This document shows positions 44,311-53,727 of a stretch of 64,000 nucleotides of DNA, piece by piece. A program made the translations under genes and the position numbers. This stretch comes from CAYXSX01 sp964493095 (lineage in GTDB: Bacteria > Pseudomonadota > Alphaproteobacteria > Micavibrionales > Micavibrionaceae), in contig CAZBNG010000003.1 in the NCBI GenBank assembly GCA_964493095.1, positions 1 through 64,000 of the forward strand, written 5' to 3'. The notes under the pieces are model-generated. The model was not told the origin of the DNA and made no database searches. It saw only the letters and a program-made list of their open reading frames with translations. Numbering within the stretch: the first letter of the stretch is position 1; each line of letters opens with the position of its first letter.

Positions 44311-47226
44311 ATGACCATTACCAAGGGCCAAATTTTCAGATACGCACTGCTTCCGGAGGTTTTACCCCGGCTCTTCAGTCTTTTCGGCTCCGGCTTTGCC
44401 AACATCGCTTTTTTAATTGCGCAGATTTACGGCAATCTTAGACTGCTCCCTCCTTCCCATCCCTATCTGCAGCCCCAGAATTTCGGACGTTTCGGAATTC
44501 GGCAGGTTATCGCGCAGGCCGCTGAAAACCTTGTTTTTTCCCGCAAGAACATCGACCAGATCATTATTTTTTTCACGGTCCTGACCGGTTTGGTTATTTT
44601 GACGCTGCAAGTCATCCTTTTTGCGGTGGCGTTCTTCAGCCAGCCTGTTTTAGCCGCGAGCAGCGGGGAAGCAAGTTCCTGGGCAAACTGGTTTCAAAAC
44701 ACGGAAATTGCTCCCGATAATGATATCGCCTTTATCATTCTGGACCGCGTTTTCGGGACAGAGGGTATCTTTGATTCCTGTATATCAAAAATGACGCCGT
44801 GTGTGGATTATCGCGGTAATACCATGACCCAGGCAACGGGGGCTTATCCTTATCCGCTCCATAAAGCTCTTCATACTTTGTTTTCTTTTTATTCTTACGG
44901 CATTTTTTATGTTGCCGTTATTATTATCCTTTATTTCGTCGTCACAATTGCCGCAGAGACCAGCGCATCGGGAACGCCTTTTGGAAAACGGTTCAATAAA
45001 ACCTGGGTCGTCCCGCGCCTTATTCTTTTTTTCGCGCTGCTGACCCCGCTCAACACGGGCGACAAAAACGAAGGTCTGAATGGCGGCCAGCTTATAACGC
45101 TTTACGCCGCCCGGTATGGGTCAAACTTCGCGACTAACGGATGGCTTCATTTTAACAACGTGCTGACAGGAACTTACCTTGGCGATGCGCAGGACCTGAT
45201 TGCCAGACCCCAATTCCCTGAAACCAGCAACCTTTTACAGTTCATGTACCTTGCCAAAACCTGTCAAGCCGCAGAAAACCTGGCCTACGGCAATAAAATC
45301 GACGCCTATATTGTACGTAACATGTTTCAGGTTGAAAGCGGGGCATATGCCAAGGCATATGATAAATCGAAAAAGAAAGTGGAGCAGGAAGCGCAACAGG
45401 AGCTTTACGGCGGCACTCCCCCCACAGCCGAAAATATGGCCAAAGATCCTAACTATCAGGAACTAGTGACGAAAAAGATGCAATCCAGCGCCTTCAAGGA
45501 CGATGTCAAAAAGAACATACTTTCTGAACCCGGCGCGGAAATCAGTACGCTGAACAGTACTTCCAGCCTGTCCGATGAAGAGCTTTACGCCCTGAGCCAG
45601 GGTACCTCCATAAAACTTATAGAAACCAACTATGAGGCGGCGGATATTTTTTCCAATCACGGCAATATCCTGCTGCGCTTCGGCGTAAAAGATGAAGAGC
45701 GTTATGCCCGCTATACCGGTTCGGTAAACCCGCTTTGCGGGGAAATTGATATCACGATTAACGATGTCACGGAAGCCGGGTCCCGCATCATCCAGAAAAA
45801 CTATTTCTCCATCTTGCAACACCTGTGGGCAAACCCGGATTTCTCCCTGTCTGCCGATTGTGTAAACCGCCAGATAGGAGCGGGCAGCCCGGACACCACT
45901 TGTTCGGCCAAACCGGACAAAAAATTCGTAGAGCAATATAAAAACTATGTTAACGACACTTCCTCTCGCGAAATATCAAAGGCGATAGAACGGCAGATAG
46001 AAGACGGTAAATGGAGCGTTCCCCCGGAACTAAAAGCCAAAGGCTGGGCCGGAGCCGCCATATGGTACAACCGGATTGCGCAAATGAACGGCGCGGTAGC
46101 GACCGCTATATTTAATTTTCCTCACCCCGGCAGATATCCCTATGTCATGGAATACACGGCCGAAATGAGGCAAAAATACGACACCAACCCCTCTGCCCTA
46201 ACCAGGTTTGAACCTACGCTGGGCGACGGACAGGCTATTGAATTCAAACGCGAAAAAGACGGACAAATGGCCGCCACGCTTAATGTCGCTTACAGGATAT
46301 GGCTCGATCTGGGGGCCCAGGGCAGCAAGTCAAAAGTGACAAGCAACGCCTTCAGCGACACGATAAACGCTATTTTTGGAACGAGCGGCATATTTGATAT
46401 GCGCAACAACACCAACGTCCACCCGCTGGCGCAACTCAGTGCGCTGGGCAAAGGGATGATGGAAGCTACGATCAGAAACGCCATGTTTTCTTTCGCCGGC
46501 GCTGTAGGAGGAGGCATGGGCGGCCTTATTGATCCGTTCTTCGGCATAATCGGTAAAAATGCCTCCGGCGTATTCAAAACACTTGTTATGAGCACTCTGG
46601 CCCTTGGCTTTACTTTGTTTTACGTTCTGCCTGCTCTGCCGTTTGTTTATTTTTTCTTTGCCGTCAGCGGCTGGGTAAAAAGCATCTTTGAAGCCATGGT
46701 CGGCATTCCTTTATGGGCTCTTGGGCATATAAAGATTGACGGCGAAGGTTTGCCCGGGCAAAGCGGCAGCAACGGCTATTTCCTCATTTTTGAAATTTTT
46801 GTAAGGCCGATCCTGATCCTTTTCGGTCTATTGGCAAGCATTTCGATTTTTGCCGCTCTCGTGTCGACGCTTAATGACGTATTTGACCTGGTAACCGAAA
46901 ATGTCGGAGGTTTTGATAACTCTGCCGGAGCAGCGTCAAATCTGACAAATATAGAATTTTACCGCAACTCGGTCGATCAGTTCTTCTTCACCGCCATGTA
47001 TGTGATCATCTGCTATATGATGGGATTGGCCTGTTTCAAACTAATCGATCAAATTCCCAATAAAATCCTGCGCTGGATGGGATTTGGCATAGGAACATTC
47101 CAGGAAAGCGCCGGAGACCCCGCTTCAAAAATAACAAGCAAAACCTACGGGGGAACGCAAAGGCTTGGCTTTACGCTGCAACGTCTGGCCGGCGATATGA
47201 CCATCGGCGCGGACAGCCTTTTCTAG
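44311..47226 (+). CDS. DotA/TraY-like membrane protein, copy 3
   Basis: 971 aa. N-terminal LRLLPPSHPYLQPQN, TM1 near 84-110 with a possible cleavage after PVLA (115), then a Cys pair (DSCISKMTPC). Compared with copy 2 it has an extra charged, helical insert of about 70 residues (around 350-420, KKKVEQEAQQELYGGTPPTA). Shared marks are KGWAGAAIWYNRIAQMNGA, LPFVYFFFAVSGWVKSIFE, PLWALGHIKIDGEGLPGQ and KLIDQIPNKILRWMG. It follows copy 2 by 38 bases. No terminator is visible before the convergent mlaC gene. Confidence 0.85.
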   Translation: MTITKGQIFRYALLPEVLPRLFSLFGSGFANIAFLIAQIYGNLRLLPPSHPYLQPQNFGRFGIRQVIAQAAENLVFSRKNIDQIIIFFTVLTGLVILTLQVILFAVAFFSQPVLAASSGEASSWANWFQNTEIAPDNDIAFIILDRVFGTEGIFDSCISKMTPCVDYRGNTMTQATGAYPYPLHKALHTLFSFYSYGIFYVAVIIILYFVVTIAAETSASGTPFGKRFNKTWVVPRLILFFALLTPLNTGDKNEGLNGGQLITLYAARYGSNFATNGWLHFNNVLTGTYLGDAQDLIARPQFPETSNLLQFMYLAKTCQAAENLAYGNKIDAYIVRNMFQVESGAYAKAYDKSKKKVEQEAQQELYGGTPPTAENMAKDPNYQELVTKKMQSSAFKDDVKKNILSEPGAEISTLNSTSSLSDEELYALSQGTSIKLIETNYEAADIFSNHGNILLRFGVKDEERYARYTGSVNPLCGEIDITINDVTEAGSRIIQKNYFSILQHLWANPDFSLSADCVNRQIGAGSPDTTCSAKPDKKFVEQYKNYVNDTSSREISKAIERQIEDGKWSVPPELKAKGWAGAAIWYNRIAQMNGAVATAIFNFPHPGRYPYVMEYTAEMRQKYDTNPSALTRFEPTLGDGQAIEFKREKDGQMAATLNVAYRIWLDLGAQGSKSKVTSNAFSDTINAIFGTSGIFDMRNNTNVHPLAQLSALGKGMMEATIRNAMFSFAGAVGGGMGGLIDPFFGIIGKNASGVFKTLVMSTLALGFTLFYVLPALPFVYFFFAVSGWVKSIFEAMVGIPLWALGHIKIDGEGLPGQSGSNGYFLIFEIFVRPILILFGLLASISIFAALVSTLNDVFDLVTENVGGFDNSAGAASNLTNIEFYRNSVDQFFFTAMYVIICYMMGLACFKLIDQIPNKILRWMGFGIGTFQESAGDPASKITSKTYGGTQRLGFTLQRLAGDMTIGADSLF

Positions 47227-47244
47227 GTCTGAAATATCCGAAGG

Positions 47245-47913
47245 TTAATTCTCGCTGCGTAAATGCGCCAGCAATACCTGCACATCACCGCCGCCACGCT
47301 GGATTACCGATGCGAAATCCGAGCGCTGCGTTACCGCCATGCTTACGCCTTCGACGATCACATCCACAACCATGTAACGCTTGTCTTTATAACGAACGCG
47401 CCACTGAACCTCTACTTCAGGATCTGTCTCACTTTTAATATAAGACGTGACAACGGTATCCGTATTGCTGTCGGTCCGTGATCCCCGCACCTCAAATTTT
47501 TGTCCTTTATAATCGCTGAAACGGGCCGCATAAACATCAACAATCATTTCTTCAAACAGCTTTAGATATTCCTGCTGCTGCGCTTTTGTGGCATCGCGCC
47601 AGTAACGGCCCAGCGAAAAACGCCCGATCGTTTTCATGTCGAAATTATCCTGCAGGAGATCGCGGAACTCTTTCCGGCGGGCATCCTGATCCAGTTTTTG
47701 ATCAGACAGGAAATCAATCGCTCTCTGGGCCAGGGAGCTTATGAAATTTTCAGCGCCGCGCGCCACATCCGCTCCTCCGGCATTCACGGCCAGACTTTCG
47801 GAAACCGGCACCAACGGTAAGCCGTGACTGCCAGATGCATATGCGGCATTGCCACCCAGGCAAAGCATTACAGACACACACAAAACCGAAACGATATGAT
47901 TACGTTTTAACAA
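47245..47913 (-). CDS. mlaC: MlaC/Ttg2D-type phospholipid-binding protein
   Basis: Periplasmic shuttle of the Mla lipid-transport pathway. 222 aa with an N-terminal signal peptide (LCVSVMLCLGGNAAYA). The MlaC core reads AQRAIDFLSDQKLDQDARRK, FRDLLQDNFDMKTIGRFSLG, RYWRDATKAQQQEYLKLFEE and VDVIVEGVSMAVTQRSDFAS. It lies 45 bases after mlaA on the same strand. The mlaBDEF transporter genes are not in the window. Confidence 0.92.
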   Translation of the reverse strand: MLKRNHIVSVLCVSVMLCLGGNAAYASGSHGLPLVPVSESLAVNAGGADVARGAENFISSLAQRAIDFLSDQKLDQDARRKEFRDLLQDNFDMKTIGRFSLGRYWRDATKAQQQEYLKLFEEMIVDVYAARFSDYKGQKFEVRGSRTDSNTDTVVTSYIKSETDPEVEVQWRVRYKDKRYMVVDVIVEGVSMAVTQRSDFASVIQRGGGDVQVLLAHLRSEN

Positions 47914-47958
47914 AATAAATGCTCCATTAAATAGCGGGAAAACTAAATATCCGGCTTC

Positions 47959-48732
47959 CTAAAAATCGTCGTAATCAGGAATATCCGGAGAGGTCAGGGC
48001 CTCCGCATCTTTGTCTTTTATCAAAGCCTCGCGATTTTGGAAATACGTACTGCGCACTGCCGCGTAATAATCGATAGAGCTTCTTTCCAGATCCTGAAGC
48101 ACATCCATCAGGGATTCACGCAAATCCAGGTAATCCGCGCCAACCTTGGCGTAATAGATATTTTCGTCATCATGGTTAAACAGGTACCAGCGTACCGGGT
48201 CCGCATAGGCGTCAACGGCATAACCGGCATAATCGCGTACCGAAGAAGGGCCCAAAATAGGCAAGACAACATAGGGGCCATGTCCGACGCCCCAAACGGC
48301 CAGCGTCTGCCCGAAGTCCTCAGGCTCATATTTAAACCCTTCAGACTCGGCGACGTCAAAAAGACCGCCCAACCCGACAAAAGTATTTACGACAACCCGG
48401 AACAGCTCGTTTCCGGCACCATCAATATCCCCCTGCAGCAGCTGGTTTGCAAAACGCACGGGACTTCTGAGGTTCCTAAGAAAGTTACGCACTCCCTGTC
48501 TGGCGGGATCGGGAACAACGGCACGATACCCTTTTACGACGGGATGGATAACGGCTTTATCGACGACCTCGTTAAAAGCAAAAATAGCCCTGTTTGTGTC
48601 TTCAATAGGGTCCTGAAAGGTGACATTCCCGGCAACCAGAGCATCCTGAGTAGTGCTGGAGCACGACGTCATGGAAAGGGCCGCGCAAACCACGATAACC
48701 AGCATCGTAAGGCCGTATTTTCTGTTAACCAT
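47959..48732 (-). CDS. mlaA: MlaA/VacJ outer-membrane lipoprotein
   Basis: Outer-membrane lipoprotein that removes misplaced phospholipids. 257 aa. Lipobox at ALSMTSC (Cys24). Family signatures are DPIEDTNRAIFAFNEVVDKA, VPDPARQGVRNFLRNLRSPV, RVVVNTFVGLGGLFDVAES, YEPEDFGQTLAVWGVGHGPY and VLPILGPSSVRDYAGYAVDA. The tail is acidic (DKDAEALTSPDIPDYDDF). Forms an operon with mlaC. Confidence 0.94.
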   Translation of the reverse strand: MVNRKYGLTMLVIVVCAALSMTSCSSTTQDALVAGNVTFQDPIEDTNRAIFAFNEVVDKAVIHPVVKGYRAVVPDPARQGVRNFLRNLRSPVRFANQLLQGDIDGAGNELFRVVVNTFVGLGGLFDVAESEGFKYEPEDFGQTLAVWGVGHGPYVVLPILGPSSVRDYAGYAVDAYADPVRWYLFNHDDENIYYAKVGADYLDLRESLMDVLQDLERSSIDYYAAVRSTYFQNREALIKDKDAEALTSPDIPDYDDF

Positions 48733-48890
48733 GATAAGCGCTCTGTTTCCTAACGTTATTTCGCAACACTATAAATGTTATATATTGGGCCTCAGGTCAA
48801 GAGGGGCAATGAATTTTAACCTTTTTTTCCAAAAGTAACTTACTGGTTTTATTGTTCAAATAGCGTCCGCTGTCCCGTATGGCTGTAATT

Positions 48891-50006
48891 CTAACCATCC
48901 TCAAGGTTCATGATAACGCTCAGCCCCAGCAGGAAACAGATCAGGGCCGGTGCCCAGGCGGCTAAAATTACGGGAATTTGACCGGAAGACCCCAAAGCCT
49001 GCAGGAAACTGGAGAGGAAAAAGACAACAAACCCGATAAAAATACCGGCGGCAAGCAAAACCATGGTCCCGCGAAAACGCGGCGGGCGTAACGACACCGT
49101 TGCCGCGAGCAAAACCATTGCCGCAAACATCAGCGGCTGCGCCAGCAAACTCTGATAGTGAACCCGCAAGCGTTTGGCATCGAATCCGGTCTGTTCCAGC
49201 GTCTTGATATAACTGGGTAAAAACCAGAACGACATGCTTTCCGGCGATGCAAAACTCTCCTCTATATCCTCGATCGTCAAGGCGGTAGGCAAAGTAAGCT
49301 CCTGTTTAACAAAAGGCTTTTGTCCTTCGCGGTAGACGTTAACATTTTCAAAAAGCCATCGGCCATGTTCAAGGGTCGCGCTTTCTGCATCAAGGCGCTG
49401 GTAAAACTTATCGTCCTTGTCAAAATAAAGCACGCTTGCTTCCTTAAGAACCCACGACCGTTGCTCAATCTTGGGCGCGTGCATAATTACATACCCCTCT
49501 TTTTCGCCGCTTTCTTCCGCAGAAGTGCTCTGACGAAGCCATAAACCTTCCCTGAACACGGCAATCTGGCTTTCCTGGCGACTCAGATATATGCGTTCCA
49601 GTTCTTCGAACTTGGCAATAAAAAGCGAACCCACCGGGTTAATAACCATCATCTGCAGCAGACCGATGAAAATCGATACAACAACAATCGGTGCCAGAAA
49701 CTGCCAAACGGAAAAACCCGCCGCCCGCACGACAATCAACTCATAACGCCTTGTAAACTGCCAGAACGTAAACATCGCGCTGAACAATACGGCAAAAGGG
49801 AAAAGCAATTGCCCTACTTCCGGCAACTTCAAAACCCCCATATGCAAAACAAGTCCCAGCGGGATGTCGTCCCGTTTACTGGCCCGGCGAATTAGCTCTA
49901 CCGTGTCAAAAAGGTAAATAATCGCCAACAGTGCGCATAAAAGCAGCAGGAAATTAATAATATAGTTCCGAGCCAGGTAGCGGTTCAGGGTAGCGGTAAT
50001 TTTCAT
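48891..50006 (-). CDS. lptG: LPS export permease LptG
   Basis: Inner-membrane permease that, with LptF and LptB2, extracts lipopolysaccharide. 371 aa, six helices with a periplasmic beta-jellyroll domain (about residues 140-270). TLNRYLARNYIINFLLLLCA and LPEVGQLLFPFAVLFSAMFT are diagnostic of the YjgP/Q family, and RVHYQSLLAQPLMFAAMVLL is the coupling-helix side. It overlaps the end of lptF by four bases (ATGA). Confidence 0.95.
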   Translation of the reverse strand: MKITATLNRYLARNYIINFLLLLCALLAIIYLFDTVELIRRASKRDDIPLGLVLHMGVLKLPEVGQLLFPFAVLFSAMFTFWQFTRRYELIVVRAAGFSVWQFLAPIVVVSIFIGLLQMMVINPVGSLFIAKFEELERIYLSRQESQIAVFREGLWLRQSTSAEESGEKEGYVIMHAPKIEQRSWVLKEASVLYFDKDDKFYQRLDAESATLEHGRWLFENVNVYREGQKPFVKQELTLPTALTIEDIEESFASPESMSFWFLPSYIKTLEQTGFDAKRLRVHYQSLLAQPLMFAAMVLLAATVSLRPPRFRGTMVLLAAGIFIGFVVFFLSSFLQALGSSGQIPVILAAWAPALICFLLGLSVIMNLEDG

Positions 50007-51127
50007 CGTCCGCCCTTTCCGTAAAGCAGGCGCCGTCTCAGGGCAACGCCCGGACCGCTAAGAAGAAACAGTCCCAATATGACGGGCAGCACGATCAGAA
50101 CATACATTAGAACAAGCCCCCCGTCATGATGCCGGGCAATATTTGAGGTTGCGAGAAAGAATCCCTGAAGAACCACCACAACAATCACGGCTGATGTAAT
50201 GCGCTTCCACTGCCCTTTACGACTGACAGGCCCCAGCAACAGGGCGCAAAGCGCGACAAGCGTATAAGAACCGGCTAAAAGGGGGGAGACAATCCGCTTA
50301 TGGATTTCCACCCTGAACTCCCGTGTGTTCTCAGCATCACGGGCATCATTCGTATCGGGATTCAAAAGCTCGAAAATAGTCCGTTCGTTAGGCTCACGCC
50401 AGCGCGTACGCACAGGACTGCTGTCGGGCAGATCTATAGTGTAACGCTCAAAATTCAGGCGGCGAAGCGCCTTCGTCTGGGGATCGAACTCCTGCCGCGA
50501 ACCGTCATAAACCAAGACCTGGTGCCCGCCGTCATTGGATACGATCACCCCGCGCCGCGCAAGAATCGTGGAAGGCAGCTCGACGCTCTCCCGCCGGTCA
50601 TGAATCATCAGCCCGTGCAGCTCTCCGTCATTTGTACGCTCCCGTATATAAACGGTAAGGCCGCTGCCCAGAGAATTGAAAACACCGTCGCGAAAAATCA
50701 GGCTGGAGAATTTCGACTTGATAACCTGACGCATTTTCTGCATTTCGGTTACTGTCGTCGGGGCGACCCACATGGTCGTCGCCCACAGGAAAATCGTGGC
50801 GATCAGCGCAAGAATTAAGGCTGGCCTGGCCAGCGCCATCGGGGAATAGCCGATCGAGCGAATAACCACCAGTTCGGAATCGGCAATCATTTTATTATAG
50901 ACAAACAACGTACCCGCCATGAGGGCGAGCGGCAGGATAATCTCAAAAAATCGCGGCAAAGCCAGAAAAGTCAAAAGCCAGAAAGACGAAGTCGAAGCGC
51001 CGGAATTAATCACCAGCTCCAGAAACTGTAACGATTGGGTCAGGACAATCACAGCCGCAAGCACCACCGAGATAAAAACGACTGCAACAAGCAAATTCCG
51101 GAAAAGGTAAAAATCGAAAACGCGCAT
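50003..51127 (-). CDS. lptF: LPS export permease LptF
   Basis: 374 aa partner of LptG. FDFYLFRNLLVAVVFISVVL is the first helix, FFEIILPLALMAGTLFVYNK and SELVVIRSIGYSPMALARPA are the conserved YjgP/YjgQ segments, and a jellyroll domain follows (about 130-270). The C-terminal helices are followed by the basic tail VALRRRLLYGKGGR. Divergent from pepA, the usual arrangement in many proteobacteria. Confidence 0.95.
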   Translation of the reverse strand: MRVFDFYLFRNLLVAVVFISVVLAAVIVLTQSLQFLELVINSGASTSSFWLLTFLALPRFFEIILPLALMAGTLFVYNKMIADSELVVIRSIGYSPMALARPALILALIATIFLWATTMWVAPTTVTEMQKMRQVIKSKFSSLIFRDGVFNSLGSGLTVYIRERTNDGELHGLMIHDRRESVELPSTILARRGVIVSNDGGHQVLVYDGSRQEFDPQTKALRRLNFERYTIDLPDSSPVRTRWREPNERTIFELLNPDTNDARDAENTREFRVEIHKRIVSPLLAGSYTLVALCALLLGPVSRKGQWKRITSAVIVVVVLQGFFLATSNIARHHDGGLVLMYVLIVLPVILGLFLLSGPGVALRRRLLYGKGGR

Positions 51128-51218
51128 ATTTAAAGATTTATTTTAAGTCCTGTCTTCTCAAAGCATCCGAATGTCTTATAGTGGATAGACGTCATCATAA
51201 CAATCTTTGGAAGCAATC

Positions 51219-52718
51219 ATGAGTCTTAAATTCTCCTTTACCAAGAAACCCTCTACCAGAAACGATACCGTTGTTATTACCGTCTATGACGGCAAACTCA
51301 AGGGGGATGCGGCCGAGCTCGACAGCAAGCTGGATGGTTATATAAAACACGCTATTTCGGGAAGCAAAAAATTTTCCGGAAAAGTGGGGGAAACACTCAC
51401 ACTCACCCCGCCGGGGAAAGACAGTTATGGGCGCATTATCTGCCTCGGTCTGGGGCATGCACGGGCTCTCGAACCCCTAAAGGCCGAAACCGCAGGAGGG
51501 AAACTGCTGGTTGCCCTGAACGCGGCGGGTGCGGAAAAGGTAACCCTGCTGCTGGAAAGCGAAAAAAGCACAAAAGTTTCAAACACGGCAGAAATTAATG
51601 CCCATCTGGTGCTCGGCCTCAAACTGCGCGCCTATACGTTTGAGAAATACAAAACCAAAAAGGGCGAGGACACACCCAGCCTGTGCAGTGTTGAAATCGT
51701 CGCTGATGCGAAAACGTCAAAAATTTTTGACGTACAGTCAAAAATTGCCGAGGGCGTTTTTACCGCCCGCGATCTCGTAAATGAGCCGCCCAATACGCTC
51801 ACCCCGGTTTATTTTGCGAATGTCTTGGCTAAAACCCTGAAACCTCTTGGCGTTGAAGTTGATGTTCTTGATGAAAAGAAGATGCAAAAACTCGGAATGG
51901 GCGCCCTGCTTGCCGTAGCGCAGGGCTCCGACAACCCGCCGCGCCTCGTGATTATGCGCTGGAAGGGCAAAAAGGCCAAAGATGCCCCACTGGCGCTCGT
52001 GGGGAAGGGTGTTACTTTCGATACGGGCGGCATCTCCATCAAGCCGGGCGCTGGCATGGAAGAAATGAAAATGGATATGGGCGGCGCTGCCGCAGTGGCC
52101 GGAACCATGCAGGCGCTGGCTTTGCGTAAATCTTCCGCCCATGTGGTGGGAATTGTCGGACTGGTTGAAAACATGCCTTCGGGTAAGTCCTACAGACCCG
52201 CGGATATTCTCACTTCCCTCTCCGGAAAGACGATCGAAGTACTCAATACCGATGCCGAAGGCCGTCTTGTACTGGCCGATGCCCTGACTTACGTACAGCG
52301 CACATACAAGCCACAGGCGATTATCGACCTCGCCACCCTCACCGGGGCGGTAATGGTCGCGCTGGGCCATGAATATTGCGGCACTTTCGTAAACGACAAC
52401 AAGCTCTGGCGGCAAATGGAAGGCGCTTCCGCCGCTACCGGGGAAAAGCTCTGGCGCATGCCACTGGATGAAGTCTGGAAAAAGGACATGGAAAGCCCGA
52501 CCGCCGACCTTCAGAACCTCGGCAAGAGCGGCCGCTATGCCGGGGCGTGCACCGCTGCGGGTTTCCTTGAGCATTTTATCGAGCATAACACGCCTTGGGC
52601 ACATATGGATATTGCCGGAACAGCGTGGCGTAAAAGCGACCAGCCTACCGTGCCCAAATTCGGAACCGGATTTGGTGTACGCGTACTGGATCGGCTGATA
52701 TCGGATCACTATGAGTAG
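51219..52718 (+). CDS. pepA: Leucyl aminopeptidase (M17 family)
   Basis: Dizinc/manganese aminopeptidase, 499 aa from the ATG at 51219, which has GGAAG upstream. The metal-binding and active-site motifs are ALVGKGVTFDTGGISIKPG, MDMGGAAAVAGTM, VENMPSGKSYRPADI and NTDAEGRLVLADALTY (the M17 signature). In other bacteria PepA also acts in DNA binding. Divergent from lptF; its last eight bases overlap the KamA-like gene. Confidence 0.96.
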   Translation: MSLKFSFTKKPSTRNDTVVITVYDGKLKGDAAELDSKLDGYIKHAISGSKKFSGKVGETLTLTPPGKDSYGRIICLGLGHARALEPLKAETAGGKLLVALNAAGAEKVTLLLESEKSTKVSNTAEINAHLVLGLKLRAYTFEKYKTKKGEDTPSLCSVEIVADAKTSKIFDVQSKIAEGVFTARDLVNEPPNTLTPVYFANVLAKTLKPLGVEVDVLDEKKMQKLGMGALLAVAQGSDNPPRLVIMRWKGKKAKDAPLALVGKGVTFDTGGISIKPGAGMEEMKMDMGGAAAVAGTMQALALRKSSAHVVGIVGLVENMPSGKSYRPADILTSLSGKTIEVLNTDAEGRLVLADALTYVQRTYKPQAIIDLATLTGAVMVALGHEYCGTFVNDNKLWRQMEGASAATGEKLWRMPLDEVWKKDMESPTADLQNLGKSGRYAGACTAAGFLEHFIEHNTPWAHMDIAGTAWRKSDQPTVPKFGTGFGVRVLDRLISDHYE

Positions 52719-53727
52719 GCTGCGTCAAAAAAGCCCGGAAGAAGAGCTTTACGAGCGCTACGCCTTCCGGGTGACCAACCAGATAAAAAGCACGATTAAG
52801 GGCGATGTGAATACCGACCCCGTGGCGCGGCAATACATACCGCAACTGGAGGAGCTGGAGATCAGCAACGACGAACATCCCGACCCGATAGGCGATAAAG
52901 CACATAGTCCGGTAAAGGGAATCGTTCACCGCTACCCCGACCGCGCGCTGTTTAAAATCGCCCATGTCTGTGCCGTCTACTGCCGTTACTGTTTCCGCAG
53001 GGAAATGGTCGGACCGGGGCAGGATATTCTGAGCGCCGCCGAAATCGAATCCGCGCTGGATTATATCCGCGCCCATGAGGAGATTTTTGAAGTTATCCTG
53101 ACCGGCGGCGATCCGCTTATATTTTCCGCAAAACGCCTCGGCGCCCTTCTGGATTCCCTTGAGGCCATCGACCACGTTAAAATCCTGCGCATACACACAC
53201 GCGTACCTGTAGCCGACGCCGTACGTGTTACCGATGACCTTTGCGCCGCCCTTACCCGCACAAAACCCGTTTACATGGCGCTGCATGTCAATCATGCACA
53301 GGAAATAACCCCGGAAGTCGAGGAATCCTTTGCAAAACTTCATCGCGCCGGATGCGTCCTTCTCTCGCAATCCGTTCTGCTGAAGGGCGTCAACGATAAC
53401 GCGGACACTCTCGCGGATCTTTATAAAAAACTCCTGAGCCTGCGCGTAAAACCCTATTACCTGCATCATCCCGATCTTGCGCCTGGCACCGCCCATTTCC
53501 GCCTGAGCATCGAGGAGGGGCAGGCGATTATGCGCCGGCTTCAAGGCCGAATCTCCGGCCTGTGCCAGCCCCGTTATATGCTCGATATCCCCGGTGGCGC
53601 GGGAAAAGTACCGCTCACGCCCTGTTACATAGAACAGCTTGCCGAAGGAAAATACAGCGTACAGGATTATAAAGGAAAGCGGCATATTTACCCGCCCCTC
53701 ACCGAACCGGAAAAAGGACGCCTATGA
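52711..53727 (+). CDS. KamA-family radical SAM aminomutase-like protein
   Basis: 338 aa, of the lysine 2,3-aminomutase / EpmB group. The radical SAM cluster is CAVYCRYCFRRE (CxxxCxxC, about residues 89-96). SPVKGIVHRYPDRALFKIAHVC, LTGGDPLIF, RIHTRVPVADAVRV and YYLHHPDLAPGTAHFR are family marks. The PLP-binding lysine is in IPGGAGKVPL. The short length and absence of the extra lysine-aminomutase C-terminus suggest an EpmB-like EF-P modification enzyme or a related activity. Lies between pepA and holC with overlaps of eight and four bases. Confidence 0.88.
   Translation: MSRLRQKSPEEELYERYAFRVTNQIKSTIKGDVNTDPVARQYIPQLEELEISNDEHPDPIGDKAHSPVKGIVHRYPDRALFKIAHVCAVYCRYCFRREMVGPGQDILSAAEIESALDYIRAHEEIFEVILTGGDPLIFSAKRLGALLDSLEAIDHVKILRIHTRVPVADAVRVTDDLCAALTRTKPVYMALHVNHAQEITPEVEESFAKLHRAGCVLLSQSVLLKGVNDNADTLADLYKKLLSLRVKPYYLHHPDLAPGTAHFRLSIEEGQAIMRRLQGRISGLCQPRYMLDIPGGAGKVPLTPCYIEQLAEGKYSVQDYKGKRHIYPPLTEPEKGRL

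Noticed and set aside
51738..52709. 323-codon open frame on the minus strand
   Set aside because: Antisense to pepA; produced by codon bias.
52645..53685. 346-codon open frame on the minus strand
   Set aside because: Antisense to the KamA-like gene, which carries an intact radical SAM motif.
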